64,000 nucleotides of DNA. Source: Chrysoperla carnea (taxonomy: Eukaryota > Arthropoda > Insecta > Neuroptera > Chrysopidae). Below the pieces are notes generated by a model. The model was not told the DNA's origin. It worked only from the letters and a program-made list of their open reading frames with translations, and searched no databases. Made by a program: the position numbers and the translations under genes. Positions 55,830 through 64,000 of this stretch are shown piece by piece. The stretch is from contig NC_058337.1 of NCBI RefSeq assembly GCF_905475395.1, positions 137,723,960 to 137,787,959 of the forward strand, written 5' to 3'. Each line of letters starts with the position of its first letter. The first letter of the stretch is position 1.

Positions 55830-57648
55830 CGAAATCTCGATCGGAAGTTAGATATTCAAGATGTCAGCCAGATTTTTACCCTTTTTCTTAAGTAAGTTAT
55901 AAGTTTTTAAAATAGAAGAAAATTTCTATCAAAACCAGCTGTGTTGGTTTAATACTTACTGAGATACAGCTCTCCAAAAATTGGCAATTTTTTCGAAAAA
56001 GTGAAATGTTCATACTTGGTCTATTTTCGGCTCAGATATCGAGGAAAACACTCATTTTATGGGTAAAATCATGGGAATAGATGTTAAAGCAAATGTAATT
56101 AGCTTTAGTATAAGCAAAGAACGACGTTTTTAGGGCACACTCGCAAACCTTATAAATCCAAAAAAAGAGAAATTGCATTTTTCGCCAATTTGCTGTTTAG
56201 TTTTCATAATAGTTTGAAGGTAGTTTGAAAGGATAAATCATGTACATCTACAATCGTCCGGAAGCGAATCGCAAAATAACTTGTCTTATCGGTAATAGAG
56301 GTGTTGTGGGACACCAGGTAGGGACTATGTTTCGTTCGTTCTAAAGTATGTATTATTTAATTATGTATCAAGTTTTCGTTTATCAAGTTCTGAAAATGTC
56401 TATTCTTATTAATAACAGAATAATCAGAAGTTAACAAAGATCAGAATCAATTACCTAATTTTTATTACATCGGTTTCGTTTTTTTGTTACACTTTATTTT
56501 GTTTCCATAGATATTATATATATTTGTTACACAAAAAGTTGTTACGTTTTTTTTTTATCTAGCCTCTCCGCCTGCAAACAAATCAGAAACAAGCGAAAAA
56601 AAACATTACAAGAACAGGTTGCCAACCCAAATCGGTTGGAAAATTAAAGCAACCACCTTCGACAGTATAAATTTAGCGATTCTATTATTTGCGATATGAT
56701 CGTTTTTTACATAAATAAAAAATTTTAGGAAGTAGTAGATATTAAAAATAATTGTTTTAGTGCCTAAGTGAAATGTCAATATGTCTGAGTTAACGATGAT
56801 GTTAGATACTCTTTTATGTTAATCATTACTTGCCTATCGTGCCCTGTCTCCAACTATACAGCTTCTTTACAATACAAAAAGGTAAAACAAAACCTCTTCA
56901 ACTAGACAAAAATTTCGATGGCTAGTAAAAACTTGTATACAGCGAAACAGCCATGGTAACTATTCAAGAATACACTCGTAAAATATATACGGAGTAAATA
57001 ATTGTAAAACCGTCGACCTGTTTCGAGTAATATTGATCCAAAATTGTTTTATATCTAACTCAGTCAACGAAGATTTTTAAAGTAACAAACTCTGACTCAG
57101 GCACAATCCCACCATGCTTAAAATCACCTAACCTGAAAGTTTTGCACTTAATTTATGCTTCGCCTTTATGGAAAATTGTAACGGAATCAATGGGAATTAA
57201 TTTAAATTATGAAGAGTACGACTGTATCCAGCCGTTCCCCAGTATGTTACTGCATACGTTACTGATGTCAAAGTAACGATGACAAAATCGAATACGATAT
57301 TTCAGACGACTGCTACTTTGACTATGATGTAGATATTAGTTTCTACGATTAAATAAATGTATCAATAGTTGTGTTATTCTACGCTATAAAATGTTATCCT
57401 GCAATTGTAACGATATTACACATTTTTTGGCAATTGGGTTTTATGAGTGAACGATATGGCCTAAAGACATCGTTCTTTGCTTATATCAAAAGATATTATA
57501 GCAAATGTAATTAGCTTTATTATAGGCAAAGAACGATGTCTTTAGGCCATATCGTTCACTCACAAATCTTTTGAATTTATATTGAGAAAACTAAAAAAGG
57601 CACAAAAAGGCCGCCATCTTGAATATCTCACTTCCGGTCAAGATTTCG
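55830..57648. mobile_element. Element with short inverted ends inside gypsy gag
   Basis: CGAAATCTCGATCGGAAGTT at the left and ACTTCCGGTCAAGATTTCG at the right are imperfect inverted ends, each followed inward by ATATTCAAGATG. Gypsy gag sequence resumes at about 57655. Inside there is a strong hairpin at 57445-57561 and a partial echo of it at about 56105-56150. No protein-coding frame was recognised. Confidence 0.5.
57445..57561. repeat. Hairpin with perfect 36-bp arms
   Basis: GAGTGAACGATATGGCCTAA... (57445-57480) is the exact reverse complement of 57526-57561. The loop is 45 bases. A related half copy, AGCAAAGAACGACGTTTTTA, lies near 56114. Confidence 0.7.
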
Positions 57649-57664
57649 AACTCTCATAGCAATT

Positions 57665-58155
57665 TCCAGCGCTTTTTCCAGTGATAAATCTTTTCTTTCC
57701 AATCATCTGTTTAGCGCACCTTTATTCTGTAAACCAAACACCAATTGATTACGTAAAACAGTATTTGCTTATGTTCGAAAACCACTATTTTTTTTAATTT
57801 TTCGCAATGACGCCAAAAAACTTTTCACATTTTCACAATCTTCTTGTTCTCGTTTATAAAAGTAGTAATTTTCAACAATTTCTAATATTTCAGGACCATA
57901 GTGTTTATTTAAAATTTCCATGATTTGTTTATATGTTTTCCCATTTGGTTTAGTTGGCGCAATTTCATTTTTAAGCATTTCATATGCTTCAATTCTCATG
58001 TAATGAAGTAAGTAATGCACCGTTTTATCTCCTGCAACTTCATAAATTTCAAAAGCTTGTTTAGGCCTTTCCAACCATGTTTTCCAATTTCCATTTTTAT
58101 GTGAAAATACTTCAATAGTAAAATTTCTGTAATTTATCAAACTCGTTGTAATCAC
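57665..58155 (-). pseudogene. Gypsy element 3 gag
   Basis: 58155-57769 gives 128 codons with KTWLERPKQAFEIYEVAG, TYKQIMEILNKHYGP and FYKREQEDCENVKSFLASLR, the capsid-type retrotransposon gag domain. After a frame change the typical RNQLVFGLQNKG... and SLEKALEIA motif continues to about 57665, where the inserted element begins. Confidence 0.7.
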
Positions 58156-58324
58156 AATTTTTTTGTTATAATAATACTAATTCATCAATTTATTCCAATA
58201 TATTTAGCAATTTTCGAAGTTTATTGCCATTTCTTCCCATATGAGCACGTTTTGATAATTCATTAACATATTATTTAATCCATAACCATACCGTTATTGT
58301 AATCCATAACCATCCTCGTCGCCA

Positions 58325-58545
58325 CTTTTTGTAATCGTGGGTTTTGAGATGGAATGAGAAACCATAGTTTAATTGACTTTGGATTTATTAATAATTGTTT
58401 ACAAGACATTACTGTTATACAAAGATAAAATACATATTCTCGTGTTCGTGTTCTATCGCCCATTATATTATTTCTGACTTATCTTCTTATGCGCATGTCC
58501 ATACATTCAAATGTCCGCTTAACCACTCCCGGCACTATTGGTAAG
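58325..58545 (-). repeat. Probable 5' LTR of gypsy element 3
   Basis: Lies directly outside the primer-binding site-like sequence at 58310-58324. No second LTR was matched, so the outer edge is approximate. Confidence 0.4.
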
Positions 58546-58663
58546 TGTCACTTGGCGCTACGCGCTCTGGTGGTTAAAAAGTATAACTACTGCTAGGTTG
58601 ACAGCTGTGATTTAATTACCTAGAGTTACGTAGTTTTTATTTATATAATCGCAAATAATTGAA

Positions 58664-58929
58664 ATGTTTTTATCATTAAACCAAGTTCTTGACTTTATTG
58701 AAATAATTAATGCAGGTCATTTAATCTACAATGGGTTGGAAAATCAAAACAATGATCAATACGATATTTTGTCGTATTGTATACAATCATCAGCTTTTCG
58801 AGATAAACCCCATGAAATAAAAACAGTTATACAAAAAAATAGTCAAATTGTTTCATCAAAGTGTAGTTGCACAGCTGGACTTAGTGAAAGATGTAAACAG
58901 TTCACAGCGGTGTTATTATATTGTACTCG
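58664..58929 (+). CDS. First exon of a protein with a SWIM-like zinc motif
   Basis: ATG at 58664 opens 88 codons, and a good donor CG|GTAAGTG follows at 58930. The peptide has SFRDKPHEIK-type text, then IVSSKCSCTAGLSERCKQFTAVLLYC. The C-x-C-x(n)-C-K-x-x-x-A pattern is that of SWIM zinc fingers, in which the fourth ligand is His; here the position reads Gln-Phe, so the finger may be damaged. SWIM proteins of this layout recur in insect genomes and are often transposon-derived. No later exon was identified in the next 2 kb. It starts about 120 bases from the gypsy LTR, head to head with it. Confidence 0.5.
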
Positions 58930-60035
58930 GTAAGTGTAAATTTTAATGACACTGAATATAGTTTACCTTTTTCATTGTTTTTCTTTTAAAATGAAATATT
59001 ATAAAATACATATATAAATCGTAAAAAATATATTCGTAAAATTGCAGATTATTTTTGACCTATTTTGAAAAAATTAAAAAATCTTTGTCTGCTGATTTAA
59101 AGAGTGTATTCTTTGCATAAATTTTATATTTTAAATAAGAAATTAGATATTAAGTTTAAATTCAAATAATAATTTACATGAACTTAAGAAATAGAGCATG
59201 CATTTAGGTGTTAGTCTTTTAAAGAACAAGATTATGAAATAACTAATTTTCTGTATCTTATAGAAATATGTATATTTTTAAACAATAAGTAAAGAAAGAT
59301 ACAAAATTATTAACTCACTTGGTAAAAAGTAATCATTTTTAGTAAAATGCAAAGAGCAGACCACCATGTGCTCAGTAACATTTACTCCAATTTTCAAAAC
59401 TCGTTCTCACATTTGCCTACAATCTACTTTTTCATCTTCACCAAAATAATTTTCGATTTTAACGAAAAACCGATTAGATTTTGGAAAATGATGAAAACGA
59501 ACGTCTGGATTTTGGACTGCATTACTTGAACATCCATAAACACAACAGTATTTTCTACTTTTTGTTTTTTTTTTTTTTGAGAAAATCTAGCTCCCCAATT
59601 ATTTAATAAATCAGAGGCCATAGTTAAGTGTTAATTTTCACTGATGTACACTCTTTTTATTATTAATAGACGAATTATAAATAAACAAAATTTGATAGCA
59701 TAAAAATTTGCCTTATTCTTATGTATGGCTAACTACCAGCTGTCACCCTAGCGCTAGTTTATAATGTGACCACCAGTCAGCGCACCATGTCCGGTGACAC
59801 ATACCATCTCGCCAGACCTATGCTGGGTAGCTTCTACCATAGTAAATTACGATCAATGCAATCAAATGCCTTTTCAAAATCTATAAAGCAAATGTAAATT
59901 TTTTATCTTTTAATTAGTAATTTATGGTCGATAATATGAAAATAATATGGGCCTCTTTATATTTTGTTCGATAAGCCAGGGATGAAAAATATTTGTGATA
60001 TACTCATAAAATGTGCTGCCACACTTCCATCTGAA
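58930..60035. other. Noncoding stretch after the SWIM exon
   Basis: AT-rich. A minus frame at 59621-59424 and a plus frame at 59347-59529 show no recognisable domain. Downstream exons of the SWIM gene were sought and not seen. Confidence 0.35.
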
Positions 60036-60540
60036 CGGGGCTTTCATATTTTGTCTAGGGAGTTTTCGCAAGACTATAGTTATATTAAACAAAACAGGCA
60101 TTTCATATTTTGTCTATGTAGATTTCACAAGATTATTGTAAAATTAAACAACACGGGCACTGCATATTTTGTCTTACTACTTTTCGCAAGAATATTAAAA
60201 CACGGGCATTTCATATTTTTTCTAACTAGTTTTTGCAAGACTATTGTAAAATTAAACAACACGGGCATTTCATATTTTGTCTAACTAGTTTTCACAAGAC
60301 TATTGTTATATTAAACAAAACAGGCATTTCATGTTTTGTCTAGAGAGTTTTCGTAAGTCTATTGTTAAGTGAAGTGACACACACGGGCATTGCATATTTT
60401 GTCTAACTACTTTTCGCAAGACTTTTGTGAACTTAAACAACACGGGCATTTCATATTTTGTCTAGGGAGTTTTCGCAAGTCTATTGTTAATTTTAGGGGC
60501 ACGGGCATTTCATATTTTGTCTTACTAGTTTTCCCAAGAC
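60036..60540 (+). repeat. Minisatellite, about 58-bp unit, nine copies
   Basis: ACGGGCATTTCATATTTTGTCT followed by A(C/G)TAGTTTTCGCAAGACTATTGT and AAATTAAACAAC repeats, starting at about 60040, 60098, 60155, 60204, 60264, 60323, 60386, 60445 and 60504. Periods range from 49 to 63 bases. The 106-codon frame spanning it is a by-product. Confidence 0.8.
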
Positions 60541-60546
60541 AATTTC

Positions 60547-61734
60547 ACCTTTGGAGAGTATAAACTCCGTTTTGCAAGCAAAAGAAACTTGTGCGTAATA
60601 GCGTAATACGTGAAAAACTGGAAAATTTTCGGATTTTTTTCAGTTTTCGCGGATTAATTCAAAATTTATAGGCTTTTGACATAAGTTTTTGACTTTTGAC
60701 ATTTTATTTTGAAAGTATTAGAAATTTGAAACAATTGAAGCCAATCTCCAGCTCCGCATGTCTAATAGTTTTTGAGTTATGGTGCTTGAAAAATTCACAT
60801 GAAAGGTAATTACCTTTCATTTAAGCGCAAAACAGGGTCTGTATAGCATAATTCTCTTTTAATCGTAAAACACAAAAAAAAACTGTCATGGAATTGTGGG
60901 CATTATGTGAAAAAAAAAGTGTACTCATGGAGTGAAACAGGTCGTTGGAAATTCGTTTGGGAAGTGCGAAGCTTATCGTCAGAAGAACACATCGAAAAAC
61001 GTATTACTTTTGATGAAGGCTTGTTATCTAAAGAAGAGTTGTCTCAAAAAGATGGTCAACCGAGACCCTCAAAAAAGAGTAAATTTGAATTTTTTGTGAT
61101 CTAATAACTATTTTGTGTAAACCTATAAATCTCAACAGACTCAAGAAATTTGTATACTTTTTTTCACATAATGCCCACAGTTTCATGTTATTAGGAAGTT
61201 ATAGTTTTTGTATTTATCTGCAAAAACTGAAAAAAGTCCGACAGTTTTTCACGTATTTCGCAGGTAGCACAACATTTTTTTTACTTGCAAAACGTAGTTT
61301 CACACTCCTCTAAGGTGACCGAATAACATACCAAAAAAGTAGTTCCAATCGGCTTCCAGCCGCCATTTATATTAGTAGTGGAAAATTTTGAAAATTTTCA
61401 TAAGGCTCGCATGTTGAATCTACCTACAAATTTTCATTTTACTATCTTTTATATTTTTGGAGAAAATATACACCAAACCTCAACAGCATCATAACTCAAA
61501 AACTATTAGACATACGGAGCTGGAGATTGGCTTCAATTGTTTCAAATTTCTTATACCTTCAAAATTATTATTAATTATTAATTATTAATATGCAACTAAT
61601 GTCAAAAGTCCATTTTTGTATTAATCTGCGAAAACTGAAAAAAATCCGAAAATTTTCCAGTTTTTCACGTATTACGCAGGTAGCACAACTTTTTTTTGCT
61701 TGCAAAACGTGGTTTCACACTCCCCTAAGAGGTC
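60547..61734. mobile_element. Inverted-repeat element with a small ORF and a duplicated right end
   Basis: Left arm 60547-60790 and right arm about 61490-61734 are inverted, sharing CGTTTTGCAAGCAAAA, GTGCGTAATA..CGTGAAAAACTGG and GAAGCCAATCTCCAGCTCCG. The right terminal 85 bases also occur directly repeated at about 61245-61345 (TAGCACAACA...TTGCAAAACGTAGTTTCACACTCCTCT). Nested inside, GTGGGCATTATGTGAAAA (60897) and its complement (61162-61180) bracket a 65-codon frame. Confidence 0.65.
60907..61104 (+). CDS. Unrecognised 65-residue ORF inside the inverted-repeat element
   Basis: ATG-started frame of 65 codons ending TAA, beginning with a Lys run, then SWSETGRWKFVWEVRSLSSE and EHIEKRITFDEGLLSKEELS, and ending in a basic Pro/Ser/Lys patch with KKSKFEFF. 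The amphipathic, charged composition is unlike translated AT-rich noise, so it may be a fragment of a transposon protein. A family could not be assigned. It is enclosed by an 18-bp inverted repeat. Confidence 0.35.
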   Translation: MKKKVYSWSETGRWKFVWEVRSLSSEEHIEKRITFDEGLLSKEELSQKDGQPRPSKKSKFEFFVI

Positions 61735-62580
61735 CAAATAACATACTAAAAAAGTAGCTTTACATCGCGTTTTGTGATTTTATCTGTTTTTTTGTAATGA
61801 GTTTTTTAAGTCAACAAATGGTATTATTATTATGTTATTAATAAACAAACACATTTACAGATCTATTTTTTTCATTTTTGAATAATAAAAGAATACACTA
61901 TCTTTATAAATTTTATTGATAACATTATTTTTTACTGGTCCAGATAATCGAATTTTTTTTTATTACATTGATGCGATAGAAAAACGTTTCTTAAAGTTTT
62001 TGGGTCGCTAAATTCGTATTCGGCTTCGGAATTTCTGTAATACGCAAGGTTTTTGAAATATTTTACTTAAAAAGAGATAAATCCGTTTTTCGGTTATATT
62101 TGAAATGTTACAAAATTTCCTATCTTTCTAGCACGTATAGAACAGAAAACACTAATTTTCGGGGGAGTTTTCTGAAAGACTTAGGCCTAAAATTTTATAC
62201 TCTACAACTTTTATTTGAAACTTTTTTTGATATTTTCAAAATATAGCCCAAAAAGTCGTATTTCGGGGTAGTTTTTCATTATTTTTACCCCGTTCCCGGA
62301 GGTTTAGAACTTTTTTACTTTGCCCTTCGTTTTCTTTGCATTTTTCTGATTATTTCCATATAATTTCAGCCGTATCAGAGAAAAACTTGATTTCAGAGTC
62401 TTCTTTACTGGATTATCAGAATATTTTCACATTTCATTACTAGACTATTCACACGATAATAAAACAAAGAACAGAGACTCCAACGACTATATAATTTGGG
62501 TTATTAAAAATTGAACACACGAAATAAAAGATAAAAATTTAAAATATATAAAATATATGAGCTTGTATGAAAATGGTATT
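61735..62580. other. Noncoding stretch
   Basis: No supported gene; AT-rich with long T runs. Confidence 0.4.
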
Positions 62581-62589
62581 TATCCTATT

Positions 62590-62970
62590 TGCATGACATT
62601 AGAAAACTTATAATCTTTAACTTTGAAAAATTATCTAAAAAATTCAATTTTAAAAATTACATACAACTTAATTATTATACATAATCGAATTTTATAAATA
62701 AGTTTTCAAAGTTAATAAGCTTTTTTCAAAGATTAAAAAAAGATCCGCTAGATGGAAACACTAGGGAGGGGAGGTACAAATATATCTTGCCATCTAGAGG
62801 ATCTTTTTTTAATCTTTAAAGGAAAAAGGCTAATTAAATACTTATAAGTTTTCTAATATGATGCATATAGGATAAATACAATTTTTATGCAAGACAAAAA
62901 CCTTATTATATAAGGTAATCAAGAGATCTATTTAGTTTATTATAGACTAAATAGATCTCTTTAGTTCTCA
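62590..62970. repeat. Nested palindromes (MITE-like)
   Basis: AAAAAAAGATCC-GCTAGATGG (62736-62757) pairs with CCATCTAGAGGATCTTTTTTT (62790-62812), and outer arms CTTATAA..TTTTCTAATG/CATTAGAAAACTTATAA (62600, 62847) extend it. A second perfect hairpin AGAGATCTATTTAGT / ACTAAATAGATCTCT lies at 62924-62964. No coding frame. Confidence 0.55.
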
Positions 62971-63130
62971 TTTAGTTTTCGAGTACATTCAGAGATGGCA
63001 TTAAATTTCAAGCGATAAAAACTAGCATTGACTTTCGTTTCTTCTTTACCGATAAATTCTCTGATGTAACTAACAGTCAGCTAAAATAATTATTTGTGTA
63101 AATAAATTAAAATTTTATATTAATAATAAT

Positions 63131-63154
63131 ATGGACGTAAAATGTCGAATATAA
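63131..63154 (+). promoter_or_regulatory. Upstream ORF overlapping the HOT13-like start
   Basis: ATG at 63131 opens seven codons (MDVKCRI) and stops at 63154, overlapping the main ATG at 63142 in another frame. If the transcript starts upstream, this uORF could lower or regulate initiation at the main ATG. The longer in-frame reading at the main ATG matches the CHY family start, so 63142 is preferred. Confidence 0.45.
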
Positions 63155-63468
63155 TTTATGGTTTATTAGTTGATGAAGAAGGGCGTTGTGAACATTACAA
63201 TACACAAGTGGATATAGTTGCCAATAAGTGTTATCAATGTAAAAAATTTTATGCTTGCTATTTGTGCCATAATTTGTTAGAAGAACACCTGTTTGTGCAA
63301 TACCCAATTAAATTTGAAAAAGATAAAATAGTAAAATGCGGTTCTTGTAAAGCATGTTTAACTTACATAGAATATAATGATCCTGCAGCTGCGAATCAAT
63401 GTTTTTATTGTCAACATCCTTTTAATCCAAAATGCAAAATACATGCCACACTTTATTTTTCTATGTGA
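63142..63468 (+). CDS. CHY-zinc-finger protein, HOT13-like
   Basis: Single-exon gene of 108 codons, ATG at 63142 and TGA at 63468. It opens YGLLVDEEGRCEHYNTQVDI, then has the CHY signature: C16-x-H18-Y, C30-x2-C33, C39-x2-C42-H43, H49, C66-x2-C69, C87-x2-C90, C98-x2-H101, ending in LYF. This full ligand set, the spacing and the length of about 110 residues fit the CHY-only proteins typified by yeast HOT13, which acts in the mitochondrial intermembrane space to keep zinc off Mia40-pathway proteins; longer animal relatives such as RCHY1 add a RING domain, which is absent here. The 5' leader carries an overlapping upstream ATG at 63131. AATAAA lies at about 63941. The gene is intact and probably functional; its exact function here is inferred. 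Confidence 0.8.
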   Translation: MSNIIYGLLVDEEGRCEHYNTQVDIVANKCYQCKKFYACYLCHNLLEEHLFVQYPIKFEKDKIVKCGSCKACLTYIEYNDPAAANQCFYCQHPFNPKCKIHATLYFSM

Positions 63469-64000
63469 CTGGAAGAATAATGGGACTGGGACTGGGAGAG
63501 TATCTATATCTACGAGATGCAGTAACGAAGCTGTTTAAGTAAAAAAAGTATGTAACTGGCTAATATTTTTAGTGGTAAAAGTTTCATATATTCATTTCAT
63601 TTTAGGCTCGGAATATAACTTATATTGACCAAGAAAGTTGAGCATATTTTCCTTAATTAAAGAAAAAGTGTTTTGAAAAAGTTTTTCATTATCTCCACCA
63701 ACGGATTCGTAATCTACGTACAAAATGCTTGAAATAGTTTTTTTTTCTGATGTTCTATAATGATTTTTAAGAAAAGTGCCTAAACTGAACTATTACCTTT
63801 TTAACTGAATCTGTTTTTAACAATAATAGATGTGAATTAAATTGTTAAACTTATTGGCATTAACAAATAATACCTATGTAGTAGATATTAAATACCTATT
63901 TGTTATCAATGTTAAAAAATTAAATTATTTATTTAGTTTGAATAAAATTTATGTTAACGAAATATCTTATACAGTCATATTTATTACGCCCCTTGTGGAA
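63469..64000. other. 3' flank of the CHY gene to the window end
   Basis: Contains GGGACTGGGACTGGGAG at about 63481, a likely poly(A) signal AATAAA near 63941, and otherwise AT-rich noncoding DNA. Confidence 0.4.

Larger units (their letters stand above)
50640..58545 (-). mobile_element. Old gypsy LTR element 3, split by later insertions
   Basis: On the minus strand: probable LTR 58545-58325; primer-binding site-like TGGCGACGAGGATGG (58324-58310); gag 58155-57665; reverse transcriptase and RNase H remnants about 54930-53550; integrase 51783-50640. Three later insertions interrupt it: an inverted-repeat element at about 55830-57648, a TA-flanked MITE at 55234-55667 and an R2-like LINE fragment at about 51890-53540. 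Many frameshifts show age. No env was recognised. Confidence 0.7.

Noticed and set aside
59964..60284. 106-codon plus frame
   Set aside because: It translates the minisatellite; the repeated residues follow from the repeated DNA.

Overview
This is an insect-like, strongly AT-rich stretch of nuclear DNA. The evidence is split genes with GT...AG introns, AATAAA signals, a tRNA-derived SINE, I-like and copia/gypsy retroelements, P- and hAT-type DNA transposon remnants, many MITEs, and host gene families common in insects (small secreted proteins with a CP...Y motif of the DUF1091/CheA kind, and a DUF4806-type gene). I cannot name the species. No prokaryotic operon, CRISPR array, rRNA or free-standing tRNA gene was seen.

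Layout. 1-2.3 kb is noncoding with a possible terminal exon at the left edge. 2.3-6.0 kb holds one apparently intact four-exon gene for a 179-residue secreted protein. 7.5-9.9 kb holds a 2,355-bp element with about 600-bp terminal inverted repeats, AGT...ACT ends and a 6-bp target duplication (CCCATC). It carries two small genes on the minus strand: an uninterrupted 117-codon ORF, and a spliced 89-codon gene that is easily missed because of its intron. 11.8-21.3 kb holds three further relatives of the first gene: two minus-strand pseudogenes and one plus-strand partial copy. They are interleaved with a SINE, two MITEs and three copies of a Helitron/HINE-like repeat.

21.7-33 kb holds a decayed transposase-like gene, a tandem repeat, a 446-bp near-perfect palindrome, a 5.6-kb I-like LINE on the minus strand, a P-element transposase remnant, a hAT-like end and a 600-bp hairpin MITE. 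33-42 kb holds two degenerate gypsy elements, one with gag, protease and env remnants, on either side of a degenerate DUF4806-type gene. 42-44 kb holds a tandem satellite and a long inverted repeat. 44.36-47.27 kb is a copia element with both LTRs, an AATTG target duplication and large internal deletions. 50.6-58.5 kb is an old gypsy element split by a relatively G+C-rich R2/NeSL-like LINE fragment, a TA-flanked MITE and a palindromic element.

58.7 kb begins a gene with a SWIM-like zinc motif. 60-61.7 kb has a 58-bp minisatellite and an inverted-repeat element. 63.1 kb is a compact intronless gene for a CHY-zinc-finger protein resembling HOT13.

The host genes do not form an obvious pathway. 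The window reads as a gene-poor, transposon-dense region in which a secreted-protein family has duplicated and mostly decayed. The best candidate for an undescribed system is the two-gene inverted-repeat element at 7.5-9.9 kb. Its ends and target duplication look like those of Polinton/Maverick elements, but it lacks room for their usual genes.
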